Shown: positions 9,042 to 17,889, counted from the first letter of the stretch. The stretch is 64,000 nucleotides of DNA from Bacillota bacterium (GCA_023416275.1 JAEZIB010000192.1:1-64000); one strand, 5' to 3'. A program made the numbers and translations. Notes: a model not told the origin generated them from the sequence alone.

Positions 9042-9623
9042 TTATTTCTCAGCGGCTTCTTGGCTTTTAATCTCACTAATATACTTCAACAATGTCTTTT
9101 TGTCAGTCTTTCCAGATATATACTTATATAATGTGCCGTCCTTATTAATAAAAAAGGTAGTTGGGAAACCTGAGATACCATAGGTTTGAGTAACTGTACC
9201 ATCTTGATCTAATAAGACCTTTAAATCTATATTGCTTGAAGTTAGATACTCCTTAACCTTTTCAGGTGATTCCTGAGAATTGATAGCTAATATAACAACT
9301 TCGTCTTCTTTTTCCAATTCTTTATTTAGCTCGTTGAAATCAGGCATTTCAAGTAGACAGTATTGGCACCAGACTGCCCAGAAGTTGAGAATTACAATCT
9401 TTCCTTTATAGTCTGATAGCTTTACATCATTACCATTTAAATCTTTAAGAGTAAAGTCTGGGGCTACAGGGTTAGTGTTTTGTGTTGATTGGCTTATTGC
9501 TTGGGTTTGCTGTGCTGGGGGCTGAATTATTTGTGGTTGCCTTTTTGAATAGAGGATATATGCTGCTACCATAACAGCACAAATTGCAACCACCCATATA
9601 ATAATATTAATCTTCTTCTGCAT
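9042..9623 (-). CDS. TlpA/ResA-family membrane-anchored thiol-disulfide oxidoreductase
   Basis: A 193-residue extracytoplasmic thioredoxin-fold protein. The N-terminal hydrophobic segment (about residues 6-25) is a signal anchor, followed by a Gln-rich linker. The AhpC/TSA-Redoxin domain begins at APDFTLKDLNGNDVKLSDYK and carries the active site WAVWCQYCLLEMP (CXXC). The cis-proline region is SGFPTTFFINKDG. Its likely partner is the CcdA gene upstream in the same direction (180 bp), which would deliver electrons across the membrane. Natural substrates are not evident; no cytochrome c genes are nearby. Confidence 0.92.
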   Translation of the reverse strand: MQKKINIIIWVVAICAVMVAAYILYSKRQPQIIQPPAQQTQAISQSTQNTNPVAPDFTLKDLNGNDVKLSDYKGKIVILNFWAVWCQYCLLEMPDFNELNKELEKEDEVVILAINSQESPEKVKEYLTSSNIDLKVLLDQDGTVTQTYGISGFPTTFFINKDGTLYKYISGKTDKKTLLKYISEIKSQEAAEK

Positions 9624-9803
9624 ATCGATATTCCTCCTTGTATTGTATTTAGGTTTGCTGAATCATAAAAAAACATGTGCTAAAGAGCCTTTAAATTAAT
9701 TTTAGCGTACATAAAATCTAATACTCCCAACTTCCCATTGATAACTCTCCTATATCTACAATTTTAAGTGGGAAAGTAGAGTTGAATATTACTAAAGAAA
9801 AGA

Positions 9804-10496
9804 TTAAGCAAAAAAGCTCAAATACTTTAGGTTACCTGTAAAAACTAGTATGCCAGCAATAATCAACAGAATACCTGATATAATGCTTATTGTTCTAGTA
9901 TGCTTCTGTATTTGACTAAAAGCACCCTTTACCTTTTCAAATAAAACTGATGTCAGAATAAATGGAATGCCAAGACCTATAGAGTAAATGAATAGTAAAA
10001 GCATTCCTTGAAAAATAGTTTTTGAATTACTGGCAAGTGCGAGAGCAGAACCTAAAAATGCACCTAAGCAAGGTGTCCAGCCAAAACTAAAAACCATACC
10101 GAATACAATTGAACTTAAAAATCTAAGGTTATCAAATTTGAAATCAAATCTTTTCTCTCTGTTTAAAAAATTTATCTTTAGTATTCCTGCAAAATTAAGA
10201 CCAAATATAATCATTACTATTCCGCTTATTTTTTCAAGCAGGCTTCTATGATTTGCCAAAAAGTGACCAAAGGATGTAACGGTAGCACCTAAAGCAGTGA
10301 ATACTATTGTAAATCCTATTACAAATCCAATGGAATTTATAAGTAACTTGTTTTTATTAGAAGGTGTAGATTTTTCGTTTTTTTGAGATTCTCCTGCTAA
10401 ATATACAAAGTAAATTGGAAGCATCGGTAGTATACAAGGTGAAATAAAGGTTAGTATACCTTCTATAAATGTCATGAAATAAGATATGTTTGACAA
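9804..10496 (-). CDS. ccdA: CcdA/DsbD-type transmembrane thiol-electron carrier
   Basis: A 230-residue membrane protein with six hydrophobic segments, which passes reducing equivalents from cytosolic thioredoxin to extracytoplasmic thiol proteins. The two conserved redox cysteines lie in ISPCILPMLPIYF (first segment) and GWTPCLGAFLG (fourth segment). It is the compact CcdA form without the thioredoxin domains of DsbD. It is followed by a TlpA-like gene in the same direction, the expected partner. Confidence 0.93.
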   Translation of the reverse strand: MSNISYFMTFIEGILTFISPCILPMLPIYFVYLAGESQKNEKSTPSNKNKLLINSIGFVIGFTIVFTALGATVTSFGHFLANHRSLLEKISGIVMIIFGLNFAGILKINFLNREKRFDFKFDNLRFLSSIVFGMVFSFGWTPCLGAFLGSALALASNSKTIFQGMLLLFIYSIGLGIPFILTSVLFEKVKGAFSQIQKHTRTISIISGILLIIAGILVFTGNLKYLSFFA

Positions 10497-10957
10497 CGCA
10501 ATACCTCCTGATAAAAGCTTTTTATATATGTACTAAAAATTAATTATTTTAAACTACAAATTGTTAAATCCATACGTGATTACGTTGATAAAGTGCAGAG
10601 CATAGACATAATTAATATACCCATAATTTATATAAGCAAACAGTCTTATTCAACTTTCGTACAGTTTAACTGTGTACAAAGAACGTAGCAATGGTTAAAT
10701 ATTGAATACATGGCACGAGCTGTTATCAATAGCTAATTCATTCTATTATGTTTAGTTCAACTATAAAAATTAAATATATTTAACGCTTAAAATTTTCAAA
10801 TGCACAAGATGAGATTCTAAATTAAAAAGTTTTGTAACTTTATAATTTATCATAAAGTTACAAAGTTATACATTTTTTGTGTTTAAATATATCTGGATGA
10901 GGTATATAATAATCGATTAATTTTTTAAAATGATTATAAACCGTATAAAGGGAGGTA
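10497..10957. other. Gene-free stretch between ccdA and the glutaredoxin gene
   Basis: About 460 AT-rich bases holding the divergent promoters of ccdA (minus) and the glutaredoxin-like gene (plus). No credible coding frame was seen. The only clear structure is the perfect 13-bp inverted repeat at 10831-10864. Confidence 0.5.
10831..10864. promoter_or_regulatory. Perfect 13-bp inverted repeat upstream of the glutaredoxin gene
   Basis: TTTGTAACTTTAT and its exact complement are separated by 8 bases, about 100 bp before the glutaredoxin-like gene. It could be an operator or a terminator; a T-rich run (ATTTTTTG) follows about 8 bases later on the plus strand. Confidence 0.55.
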
Positions 10958-10963
10958 ATGTGC

Positions 10964-11194
10964 ATGTCAGTCAAAGTATATTCTACTCCGTCCTGTCCTT
11001 GGTGCACGGCAGCAAAGAATTATCTAAAATCAAAAAACATTTCATTTAAGGAAGTAGATGTAGCAGTTAGTAGAAAAGCAGCGCTTGAAATGATACGTAA
11101 ATCAGGTCAGCGTAGTGTTCCGGTAATTGATATCAATGGTAACATAATCGTAGGTTTCGACCAGTCAAGTATTGATAAGTTACTGAGTGCATGA
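10964..11194 (+). CDS. Glutaredoxin-like protein (NrdH/YruB type)
   Basis: A 76-residue cytosolic glutaredoxin-fold protein. The N-terminal strand ends in VYSTPSCPWCTAAK, giving a CPWC active site; QRSVPVIDINGNIIVGFD contains the cis-proline and the glycine-aspartate loop. It probably reduces protein disulfides. An ATG six bases upstream is only two bases from GGAGG, so the ATG at 10964, eight bases from it, is taken as the start. It follows the CcdA/TlpA pair on the opposite strand; a thiol-redox theme runs through this part of the window. Confidence 0.9.
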   Translation: MSVKVYSTPSCPWCTAAKNYLKSKNISFKEVDVAVSRKAALEMIRKSGQRSVPVIDINGNIIVGFDQSSIDKLLSA

Positions 11195-11291
11195 TGTTAA
11201 AAAACAAGCATCAAAAGTGTACATGTCAGTTCTTAAATTCTATGTGTCAAAAAAGTGGTGCTAAATCCTGAATAATTATTATTTTTCGGTT

Positions 11292-11389
11292 TCTAAGAAT
11301 ATAGGAATTTATATGTTGAAAAGGTTTTCATAGTACTGGCCTTGAAGGCTTACAAAAAAATTACACAAATAAATTCCTATATTCTGAGA
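11292..11389. repeat. Long inverted repeat (21-bp arms) between converging genes
   Basis: Bases 11292-11312 and 11369-11389 are complementary at 20 of 21 positions (core GAATATAGGAATTTAT) around a 56-base spacer. It lies between the converging glutaredoxin and sensor-kinase genes. It may be a bidirectional terminator or a small palindromic (MITE-like) insertion; no target duplication could be recognised. Confidence 0.65.
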
Positions 11390-11436
11390 TTGAAAAGGTC
11401 ATTTGCTTATTGCTTTTAAAAGGCTTAAATAATATT

Positions 11437-13248
11437 TTAACTAGAAGTTAGATGATTAGTATTATAGTATGGAAGGCAAATGGTAACAGTAGTACCCTCA
11501 TTAATATTGCTGTGCAAAGACACATTTCCGCCATGAAGTTGAACTAGGTGCTTGGCAATTGCTAGTCCCAGTCCCGCTCCACTGCTTTTGCGGGATTTGT
11601 CTGATTTGTAAAAACGATCCCATATATAGGGAAGCTCTTCTGCTGGTATACCGTATCCTTGATCCGTTATAGATATTTCAAATTCATTAGCGGTTATATT
11701 TATAGTAATAGTTATTTTCGTATAATTTGGTGAATATTTTATCGAATTGTCAATAAAGATTACAAATAATTGTCTGAGCCTATCATAATCACCTATAACA
11801 GGTGGTACATTTTCGGGTTTTATAAATTCAATAGCTATAGATTTTTTGTTTGCTATTGCTTGTATGCCGGTAATAATATCTATTAACAGATTTGGAATAT
11901 GCACCTGTTCTTTAATGATAGAAATCTTACCTGATTGGAGGCGTGAAAGTTCTAACAGATCACCTACAAGTCTTTCTAAACTTCGGGTTTCTGACAGCAT
12001 CCTTTGGTGATATCTTGAAATATCCTCTTGTTTGTCTATAGTTCCATCCAAAAGAGCTTCGAGAGAACCCTTAATTACTGTAAGTGGTGTCCGAAATTCG
12101 TGGGAGACATTTGCAATAAAATCCTTTCTTAGCTGATCCAGGCGTTCACTTTCGCTGATGTCTTGTACTAGGGCAACGCTCCCTGTGACATTACCGCTAT
12201 TGTCTATAATGGGTGATAAAGTAAATTTGAGTTTTTTATTTTTCCAGTTCTTTATTGCTTGTATAGATTTTTTTTCATTAATGGCTAATTTGAGAGAAAG
12301 GTCAATTCCGATATCTTTGAAGTCCTTTATCAATAAATCATTTGGATAGGTAATAGGCTGATTCATTATATCTGACAGTGCAGTATTATAACTTAATGGA
12401 TTTAATTCTAAATCAAAGGCTACAATACCTTCTGTAATACTGGAAATTATATCACTTAATTTGCCTTTTTCTTGAAAGAGCTGGTCAATGGTGTAACCAA
12501 GCTTTGATGCTAACTGATCTAGAGAATAACTTAACTGACCTAATTCGTCTTTACGATTAACTCCTGTTCTAGCAGAATAGTTACCTTTTGCCATTTCTAA
12601 TGCAGTATAATTCATAGCCTTTAGTGGCCTCGTAAAAAGAAGAGAATAGGAAATACCTAAAGCTATAGCAAGCAACAAGGCTATCACGATACTTAGCATT
12701 AATATACTTATAGCCTTGTTAAGGGTTGAACTAATTCCGGTAATTGGAGCATGCAAAAAAACAGCACCAATGATATTCTTTTCAGAATCATATATTGGGA
12801 CTCCAATTGTCAGAGTAGTTTCTTGATATTCACTGCTAAAATTTTTACTAATTGATTCTTTTCCAGCTATAACTTCTTGGAGTATATTTTTGGCTTCAGC
12901 AGGCAGTGGGTCTGAATTTGATTTTTGCCCCATACCCATACCATATAATACAGCCGGGGTGCCATTATCATCGGTAATCCAAACCTTAGATTCAGTAAGC
13001 GTGTTGAGAAAACGCACAAAGCCGCCAAAGCCCATCATATGTCCGTTACTTTGAGTGTTTTCTGAGATGACCTCAGATATATTGTATGCTTGTTCAAGCA
13101 TAATTTTTTCTTTATTGTCAAAGGTGTACTGTCTAAACATCTGAATAAAAAATACTCCTATTGTAAGCATTGACAGCAATACAATTACAGCAAAGCCTGC
13201 TGTCAACTTAAAGGCAATTTTTTTGTTAAACATAGTGAATCCATACAC
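11437..13248 (-). CDS. Membrane sensor histidine kinase (PhoR/ResE type)
   Basis: A 603-residue (598 if from the ATG at 13233) kinase of a two-component system. Order of parts: transmembrane helix (about 12-38), extracytoplasmic sensor region with a Gly/Met-rich patch, second helix (about 180-205), HAMP, PAS-like region (about 265-365), HisKA with the phospho-acceptor His383 in ANVSHEFRTPL, then the ATPase with IDNSIKYSPN (N box), DQGYGIP (G1) and GAGLGLAIAKHL (G2). The response regulator is encoded just upstream, 94 bp away. The start is uncertain: no strong ribosome site fronts either the GTG at 13248 or the ATG at 13233. The signal sensed is unknown. Confidence 0.94.
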   Translation of the reverse strand: MYGFTMFNKKIAFKLTAGFAVIVLLSMLTIGVFFIQMFRQYTFDNKEKIMLEQAYNISEVISENTQSNGHMMGFGGFVRFLNTLTESKVWITDDNGTPAVLYGMGMGQKSNSDPLPAEAKNILQEVIAGKESISKNFSSEYQETTLTIGVPIYDSEKNIIGAVFLHAPITGISSTLNKAISILMLSIVIALLLAIALGISYSLLFTRPLKAMNYTALEMAKGNYSARTGVNRKDELGQLSYSLDQLASKLGYTIDQLFQEKGKLSDIISSITEGIVAFDLELNPLSYNTALSDIMNQPITYPNDLLIKDFKDIGIDLSLKLAINEKKSIQAIKNWKNKKLKFTLSPIIDNSGNVTGSVALVQDISESERLDQLRKDFIANVSHEFRTPLTVIKGSLEALLDGTIDKQEDISRYHQRMLSETRSLERLVGDLLELSRLQSGKISIIKEQVHIPNLLIDIITGIQAIANKKSIAIEFIKPENVPPVIGDYDRLRQLFVIFIDNSIKYSPNYTKITITINITANEFEISITDQGYGIPAEELPYIWDRFYKSDKSRKSSGAGLGLAIAKHLVQLHGGNVSLHSNINEGTTVTICLPYYNTNHLTSS

Positions 13249-13342
13249 TAATTTGTTAAATCTCAGTATTAGTTATGGGTTTGTCCCCCCTTTGTCCCAA
13301 TTTGTAAGAAATTACGTTATTTACATTTCCTATCAGTGGGGT

Positions 13343-14041
13343 TTATGTTTTGTCAGCTCTCACTTCAAATTTGTATCCTACACCCCATATAGTCTTGATG
13401 TCCCAACTTAAAGTATCAGTTATTCCAATTTTAGCTCTAAGTCTTTTAATATGCGTGTCTACAGTACGTGCATCACCAAAATATTCGTAGCCCCATACAC
13501 TATTTAAAAGGTTGTCCCGTGAAAAAACTTTTCCAGGATTACTAGCTAAAAGCCATAATATTTCTATTTCTTTTTTGGTAAGTGAGATGGAATTCTGATT
13601 GATTTTAACTTCATAATCGGCAATGTTTATTTCCAGATTAGGATAAGTAATAATGTCCTTTTTTTGTTCATCTGGAATGTCAACTCTCCTTAAAATTGCT
13701 CGTATTCTTGCCATGACTTCAGCGGGGCTGAAGGGTTTTACGATGTAGTCGTCTGCACCGATATCAAGACCCATTATGCGGTCAGCATCTTCACCTTTAG
13801 CAGTAATCATTATAATAGGAACGTTTGAACTTTTTCGAATTTGACGGCACACTTCAAAACCATCTTTTTTTGGCATCATAACATCAAGTAATATTAAAAT
13901 CGGAGAATGCTCTTCGAATATTTTTAAGGCAGCATTTCCATCGTGTGCAAGAATAGGGGTAAAGCCTTCTTTTATAACATAAGTCTTTAATATGTCCAGA
14001 ATTCCATCATTATCATCTGCAATAAGAATATATTTTTCCAT
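13343..14041 (-). CDS. OmpR/PhoB-family response regulator
   Basis: A 232-residue transcription factor. The receiver domain has the acidic pocket ADDND, phospho-acceptor Asp53 in LLDVMMP, and the conserved lysine in YIVKPFSP. The C-terminal winged-helix DNA-binding domain has SLTKKEIEILWLLASNPGKV and RTVDTHIKRLRAKIG. The first gene of the regulator-kinase pair. Its ribosome site GGAGGTTT comes from a diverged family-1 repeat (14041-14240), so its leader carries a GCCCA-GAG-TGGGC hairpin. The divergent neighbour, a secreted DUF2680 protein, is a plausible target. Confidence 0.95.
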   Translation of the reverse strand: MEKYILIADDNDGILDILKTYVIKEGFTPILAHDGNAALKIFEEHSPILILLDVMMPKKDGFEVCRQIRKSSNVPIIMITAKGEDADRIMGLDIGADDYIVKPFSPAEVMARIRAILRRVDIPDEQKKDIITYPNLEINIADYEVKINQNSISLTKKEIEILWLLASNPGKVFSRDNLLNSVWGYEYFGDARTVDTHIKRLRAKIGITDTLSWDIKTIWGVGYKFEVRADKT

Positions 14042-14240
14042 AAACCTCCTGCGCCCACTCTGGGCAAAATATGGTTAAGACTTCAGTGAGAACTTCTGCT
14101 TAGCAGAGGTACGCTAGTAATTTTAGAAGTTATATCTAAATCCTTTCAAGCTAACCTCCACGACGACTTACGGCCCAAAAAGGTGAAACTATCGAGGCGT
14201 TACGCAATTTTTGTATCGCTAAAAACTACAAAAAGCTGCT
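14042..14240 (-). repeat. Diverged copy of dispersed repeat family 1 in the response-regulator leader
   Basis: Read on the minus strand, it contains TGGAGGTTAGCTTGAAAGG inside the unit and ends GCCCA-GAG-TGGGC-GCAGGAGGTTT directly before the ATG at 14041 (hairpin at 14053-14065). Stem and Shine-Dalgarno positions match the copies at 4133 and 30450 although the loop differs. The rest of the 423-bp gap to 14464 holds the imperfect palindrome at 14226-14256 and no gene. Confidence 0.6.
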
Positions 14241-14256
14241 CGCTGCTTTTTGATAT
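14226..14256 (-). repeat. Short palindromic repeat, first copy
   Basis: Read on the minus strand, ATATCAAAAAGCAGCGAGCAG and onward matches 15074-15104 on the plus strand at about 25 of 31 positions. The core can fold (AAAAGC...GCTTTT). The two copies flank the DUF2680 gene in opposite orientation. Confidence 0.5.
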
Positions 14257-14464
14257 ACGAAGAGAGCGATGGATGCACGAAATGTAAACTTGGCATTTTT
14301 TAGCTTTACCTGTATTTCGGCAATTATTCCAATCAAGCTTAGTCATTAATTTTTCAAAATGTCACAGTTGATTCGAACTTTTGTCAAAGTTTTGCCACAA
14401 ATGCTTCTTATAATAAAAGCATAAAGTAACAACAAACAAAATAAAAAAAGGAGCGTGTGTTTTT

Positions 14465-14911
14465 ATGAAAAATATTAAAAGGCTTATTGCAGTAGTAGTA
14501 TCAGTATGTGTAGTAAGTGCAGCCGGAATAGTGTATGCTGCAGAAATCAAAACTCCTGCAGAAATTGCAGCTGCAGTAACAGGCAAAAGTGTTACTGATA
14601 TAGCTGAGGAGAGAGCAGAAGGAAAAACTTATGGAGCTATAGCAGATGAAGCAGGGAAATTGGATGAATTTAAATCTCAAATGCTTGAACAGAAAAAAGC
14701 TCTATTAGATCAAAAAGTGAAAGATGGAGAAATTACTCAGCAGCAAGCAGATGAAATTTACAATACTATTAAAAATAATCAGTTATTGTGTGATGGTACT
14801 GGAAATGGAAAGCTAGGTAAGCAAAATGGAATGGGATGTGGAAATGGCCAAGGAATGGGAAGTAGAAGAGGTCAGGGTCAAGGTATGATATGTGGTGCCA
14901 TTAACAAATAA
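14465..14911 (+). CDS. Small secreted DUF2680-family protein
   Basis: A 148-residue exported protein of unknown function. A signal peptide spans about residues 1-25 (positive start, VVVSVCVVSAAG core, VYAAE cleavage region). The mature part opens with KTPAEIAAAVTGKSVTDIAEERAEG, DUF2680-like, continues with a charged helical stretch rich in Gln/Lys/Glu, and ends in a Gly/Met/Gln-rich tail (GNGQGMGSRRGQGQGM). GGAG lies about 10 bases before the ATG. It is transcribed divergently from the adjacent two-component pair, whose sensor also has a Gly/Met-rich extracytoplasmic patch, so co-regulation in an envelope or metal response is possible. Confidence 0.8.
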   Translation: MKNIKRLIAVVVSVCVVSAAGIVYAAEIKTPAEIAAAVTGKSVTDIAEERAEGKTYGAIADEAGKLDEFKSQMLEQKKALLDQKVKDGEITQQQADEIYNTIKNNQLLCDGTGNGKLGKQNGMGCGNGQGMGSRRGQGQGMICGAINK

Positions 14912-14957
14912 ATTGGGATGGTGCGGAATATTTAAAGTTTGGCTTATATAGACAAAT

Positions 14958-15002
14958 GCTATAGCTCCCATAAGCAAATACAGAGCTAATGGGGGCTATA
15001 GC
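14958..15002 (+). terminator. Hairpin after the DUF2680 gene
   Basis: GCTATAGCTCCCAT pairs with ATGGGGGCTATAGC (14 bp, one wobble) around a 17-base loop, 46 bp after the stop. No U run follows, so termination is likely but not certain. Confidence 0.6.
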
Positions 15003-15073
15003 AAGAAATTGCTTCGCAAAGCTAGCTTGAATAATACGAAGTTTGCATATCCTCCATTCATTGTTCTCCTCTC

Positions 15074-15104
15074 ATATCAAAAAGCTGAGAGCAGCTGTTT
15101 GTGG
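15074..15104 (+). repeat. Short palindromic repeat, second copy
   Basis: Inverted partner of 14226-14256 with core ATATCAAAAAGCTGAGAGCA. It lies downstream of the converging flavin-reductase gene. Confidence 0.5.
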
Positions 15105-15159
15105 AGTTGTGTATTCTAGCAATGACCATACACAGTTTGATATTATTTGAACTCTTAGA

Positions 15160-16509
15160 CTAATATTCAACGGCTTCCTTCAAAAATGAGTTTTCAATAC
15201 TGTAGACTAAATTTTGCTGATTAAAGCTCTGCAGACTATGAACATATTTTTCAGACATAATTCCTGCCACTGCACCATCAGCAGCAGCTGTAACCACTTG
15301 TCTAACTAGCTTTGTCCGTATGTCTCCTGCGGCAAAAACCCCAGGTAAATTTGTTTTTGTATCCTCTGATGCAACAATATAGCCGGCTTTATTTGTTCTT
15401 ACCTGTCCCGAGAACATATGGGTAAGAGGCGCTGTTCCAATTTGTACAAAAGCGCCTTCTGTGGGGAAATCAGTTAATTCACCTGTTTTTATATTTTCTA
15501 ATATTACACTTGTCAGTAATTTACCAGAACCTATAATCTTTTTAACTACAGTATTTGTTATGAAATTAATTTTCTTATTACCTTGAGCATCAGAAAGAGT
15601 TGCCCTTGTCGCTTTAAACTTATTTGATTGGTTAATTATAGTTACATGGCTTGCAAATTTAGTTAGAAATATAGCCTCTTCTATGGCTGAACTCTCACTA
15701 CCAACAACTATTATGTTTCGGTTTTGGTACATTGCACCATCACAGGTTGCACAATAATGGACTCCTCTTCCTTTAAAGTAATCTGCTCCTTCCGCCTTTA
15801 ATAGTTTTGGCTGAGCGCCTGAGGCAATGATTACAGCCTTTGAATAAAAGTCAGTATCCTCTGTAAGGATGTGTTTAATATTTCCAGTCAATTCAACTTT
15901 AAATATTTCCTTCAAGTCTTCGATTATTGTACCAAATGAAAGAGCTTGATTTCTCATGTTTTCAATTAATTCTTTACCTTTTATGACACCTGGAGTACCT
16001 GGATAATTTGCCACGTGATATGTGGAGCCTGTTTTACCGCCGAGAATACTTTCATCAATTACAACGGTTTTCATTTTTGATCTAGAGGCATATATGGCAG
16101 AAGAAAGACCTGCTACTCCAGCTCCTATAACAATTACATCACAGTCAACACGCTTTGATGTAACTTTGGGAGCATAATCGCCAAGTAGTTCTTCAATAGC
16201 TTTTCTCATCTGAGATTTATTTATAAAACCATTAAGCCTTTGTCCTACTTCCTTACCATTTTTGTAAAATAGAACTGTGGGACTGCTGGTGACGTTTATA
16301 CTATTGGTAAAGGCTTTATTGGCTTGACCTAGAATTTTAATAAACTTTATTTGATCGCCATATTTTTCAGCCATTCTTTCATAGATAGGATTTAAAATCT
16401 CACACGGAGGACATTCATAAGAATAAAAGTCTATAATAACTGGGATTTTACTATTTAAAACAACATTTTCAAAATCTCCGCTATTAATGTATTCTATTTT
16501 TTTACTCAT
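15160..16509 (-). CDS. Thioredoxin-thioredoxin reductase fusion lacking the NADPH signature
   Basis: A 449-residue protein joining thioredoxin (residues 1 to about 110; active site CPPC at 33-36 in YSYECPPCEIL, cis-Pro in TSSPTVLFY) to a flavin thioredoxin reductase. The reductase has the FAD motif VIVIGAGVAGLSSA (126-139), the redox pair CATC at 253-256 and the C-terminal FAD motif VFAAGDIRTK. In ordinary enzymes the NADPH site reads GxGxxA and HRRxxFRA; here these are GSESSA (270-275) and NQSNKFKA (293-300), so the arginines that bind NADPH are missing. That suggests another electron donor, for example ferredoxin as in the clostridial FFTR enzymes. The ATG at 16509, behind AAAGGAA, is preferred to an open extension of 49 codons. 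Confidence 0.9.
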   Translation of the reverse strand: MSKKIEYINSGDFENVVLNSKIPVIIDFYSYECPPCEILNPIYERMAEKYGDQIKFIKILGQANKAFTNSINVTSSPTVLFYKNGKEVGQRLNGFINKSQMRKAIEELLGDYAPKVTSKRVDCDVIVIGAGVAGLSSAIYASRSKMKTVVIDESILGGKTGSTYHVANYPGTPGVIKGKELIENMRNQALSFGTIIEDLKEIFKVELTGNIKHILTEDTDFYSKAVIIASGAQPKLLKAEGADYFKGRGVHYCATCDGAMYQNRNIIVVGSESSAIEEAIFLTKFASHVTIINQSNKFKATRATLSDAQGNKKINFITNTVVKKIIGSGKLLTSVILENIKTGELTDFPTEGAFVQIGTAPLTHMFSGQVRTNKAGYIVASEDTKTNLPGVFAAGDIRTKLVRQVVTAAADGAVAGIMSEKYVHSLQSFNQQNLVYSIENSFLKEAVEY

Positions 16510-16727
16510 ATTATCAATTCCTTTCGATTTTAAAGGTTTAATACTTAATGAAAAATGTAATCGCCTAATATAGCCTTTATTCTTTCCATTGTACATACAT
16601 GAATATTCATGCTTCAATCTATGAGAAACATTTTGAAAAGCTTCACTAAAGTACATAATTTGACTTAAAACTCATATTTGATTTGTTTGGGCTTTTTAAA
16701 ATATATATTGTACTTAGTAAATTAGTT

Positions 16728-16828
16728 TTGCTTACTTTTATTTAAAATATATGATAAAATAAAAGTATGAAACAACGTGTGGTTTTGATAAACGTAATTC
16801 CGGTTGTCAAAGCTACACGTTATTTTTG
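16728..16828 (+). ncRNA. Promoter plus short terminated transcript (about 65 nt) upstream of the CarD gene
   Basis: TTGCTT (16728-16733), a 16-base spacer and TATGAT (16750-16755) form a sigma-A-like promoter. About 20 bases on, AACGTGTGGTTTTGA (16774-16788) pairs without interruption (with wobbles) to TCAAAGCTACACGTT (16807-16821), followed by ATTTTTG. This predicts a very short RNA or a transcription attenuator for the gene starting at 16944. No known riboswitch core was recognised. Confidence 0.5.
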
Positions 16829-16850
16829 TAAAAGATCAAAGGTTTAAATT

Positions 16851-16878
16851 AATTTGCATTTAAAATGTGGAATCACAT
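16851..16878 (+). repeat. Dispersed repeat family 2, copy in the CarD leader
   Basis: A 28-base block beginning AATTTGCATTTAAAATGTGG recurs at 32493-32520 on the minus strand with 27 of 28 identities. Both copies lie within 100 bp upstream of a gene start; the orientation relative to the gene differs. Confidence 0.7.
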
Positions 16879-16943
16879 AAAAATCGAATGAAAACTTGAA
16901 TTAAGAAGATACAAACACAAAATAATTAATAAGAAGATTGGGG

Positions 16944-17486
16944 ATGTTAGAAAAAATTATGTATCAGATTGGCGATTTGATTATTTACGGAAGCTATGGA
17001 GCTTGTAGAGTAGAAGCAATAGGGACACCTGATATTTCTGGACTAGATGAAACCAGAATATATTATACACTTTGTCCATTTTATCAAAATGGAAAGGTAT
17101 TTACACCCATTGATACAAGCGTGTTTATGAGGCCAATTATTACATATGAAAAAGCACAACAGCTTATAGACATTATTCCAAGCATTAGAACAGAGTCTAA
17201 TATTTCAAACAATTCAAAATTAGTTGAAGTACAATATCAGGAATCTATGCAGTCCCATGAATGTAGCGATTTAATCAAAGTTATTAAGACTGTTTATACT
17301 AAGAGGGTGATTGCAGTGGAACAGGGGAAAAAACTTGGGCAGATAGATGAGCGTTATATGAAAAAAGCCGAAGATTTGCTTTATGGTGAGTTAGCAGTAG
17401 CTTTAGGCATACCAAGGGATGATGTGAAAAGCTATATAGAAGAAAGAGTTGATAAGGCGAATAACGGGTTGGCAATAAATAGCTAG
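16944..17486 (+). CDS. CarD/CdnL-family transcriptional regulator
   Basis: About 180 residues. The N-terminal CarD/CdnL/TRCF-type RNA-polymerase-interacting domain starts at MYQIGDLIIYGSYGACRVEA and includes YYTLCPFYQNGKVFTPID; a helical C-terminal domain follows (EQGKKLGQIDERYMKKAEDLLYGELAVALG), as in the family. Such proteins bind the polymerase beta subunit and modulate promoter opening. Start uncertain: TTG 16940-region, ATG 16944 or ATG 16959 are all in frame, and the domain boundary favours 16944 or 16959. The upstream short terminated transcript may attenuate it. No partner gene is adjacent. Confidence 0.88.
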   Translation: MLEKIMYQIGDLIIYGSYGACRVEAIGTPDISGLDETRIYYTLCPFYQNGKVFTPIDTSVFMRPIITYEKAQQLIDIIPSIRTESNISNNSKLVEVQYQESMQSHECSDLIKVIKTVYTKRVIAVEQGKKLGQIDERYMKKAEDLLYGELAVALGIPRDDVKSYIEERVDKANNGLAINS

Positions 17487-17515
17487 TTACCATAACAGAT
17501 TAATATAACCACATT

Positions 17516-17553
17516 AAAAACAGTAAATCATTTTTTATATGATTTGCTGTTTT
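17516..17553 (+). terminator. Terminator after the CarD gene
   Basis: AAAAACAGTAAATCAT pairs with ATGATTTGCTGTTTTT around a short AT loop and is followed by GCTTTT. It sits 30 bp after the stop. The remaining about 330 bases to 17889 are AT-rich with no gene or other clear structure. Confidence 0.8.
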
Positions 17554-17889
17554 TGCTTTTAAACATAAAACTTTTGTAAAATAAATATCACAAAAATGTA
17601 AAAGTTAGCAAAATTAAGCTTAAATAACAATAATTAAAGGAAATAGAAGGAAAAAATAGGTATAAAATCATATAATGCTCAAAATAAACATTATGAAGAT
17701 TGTTTTTATATATTAAAAACCTTACAATGACTTTAAATATTTCATGCATGTTTGAGAACTAATTACAACAAAAATAAAATGTAGGGACAAAATTGCTTTA
17801 AGTGTTATCAATATAATATTTAAGGATTAGCTTTAGGTTAAAAGTGCATAAAAATATTCAAAATCTAATTACATAAGGAGCAAAAACAA

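Noticed and set aside
10958..10963. ATG at 10958 as the glutaredoxin start
   Set aside because: Only two bases from GGAGG; the next ATG is eight bases away and matches the family's N-terminus.
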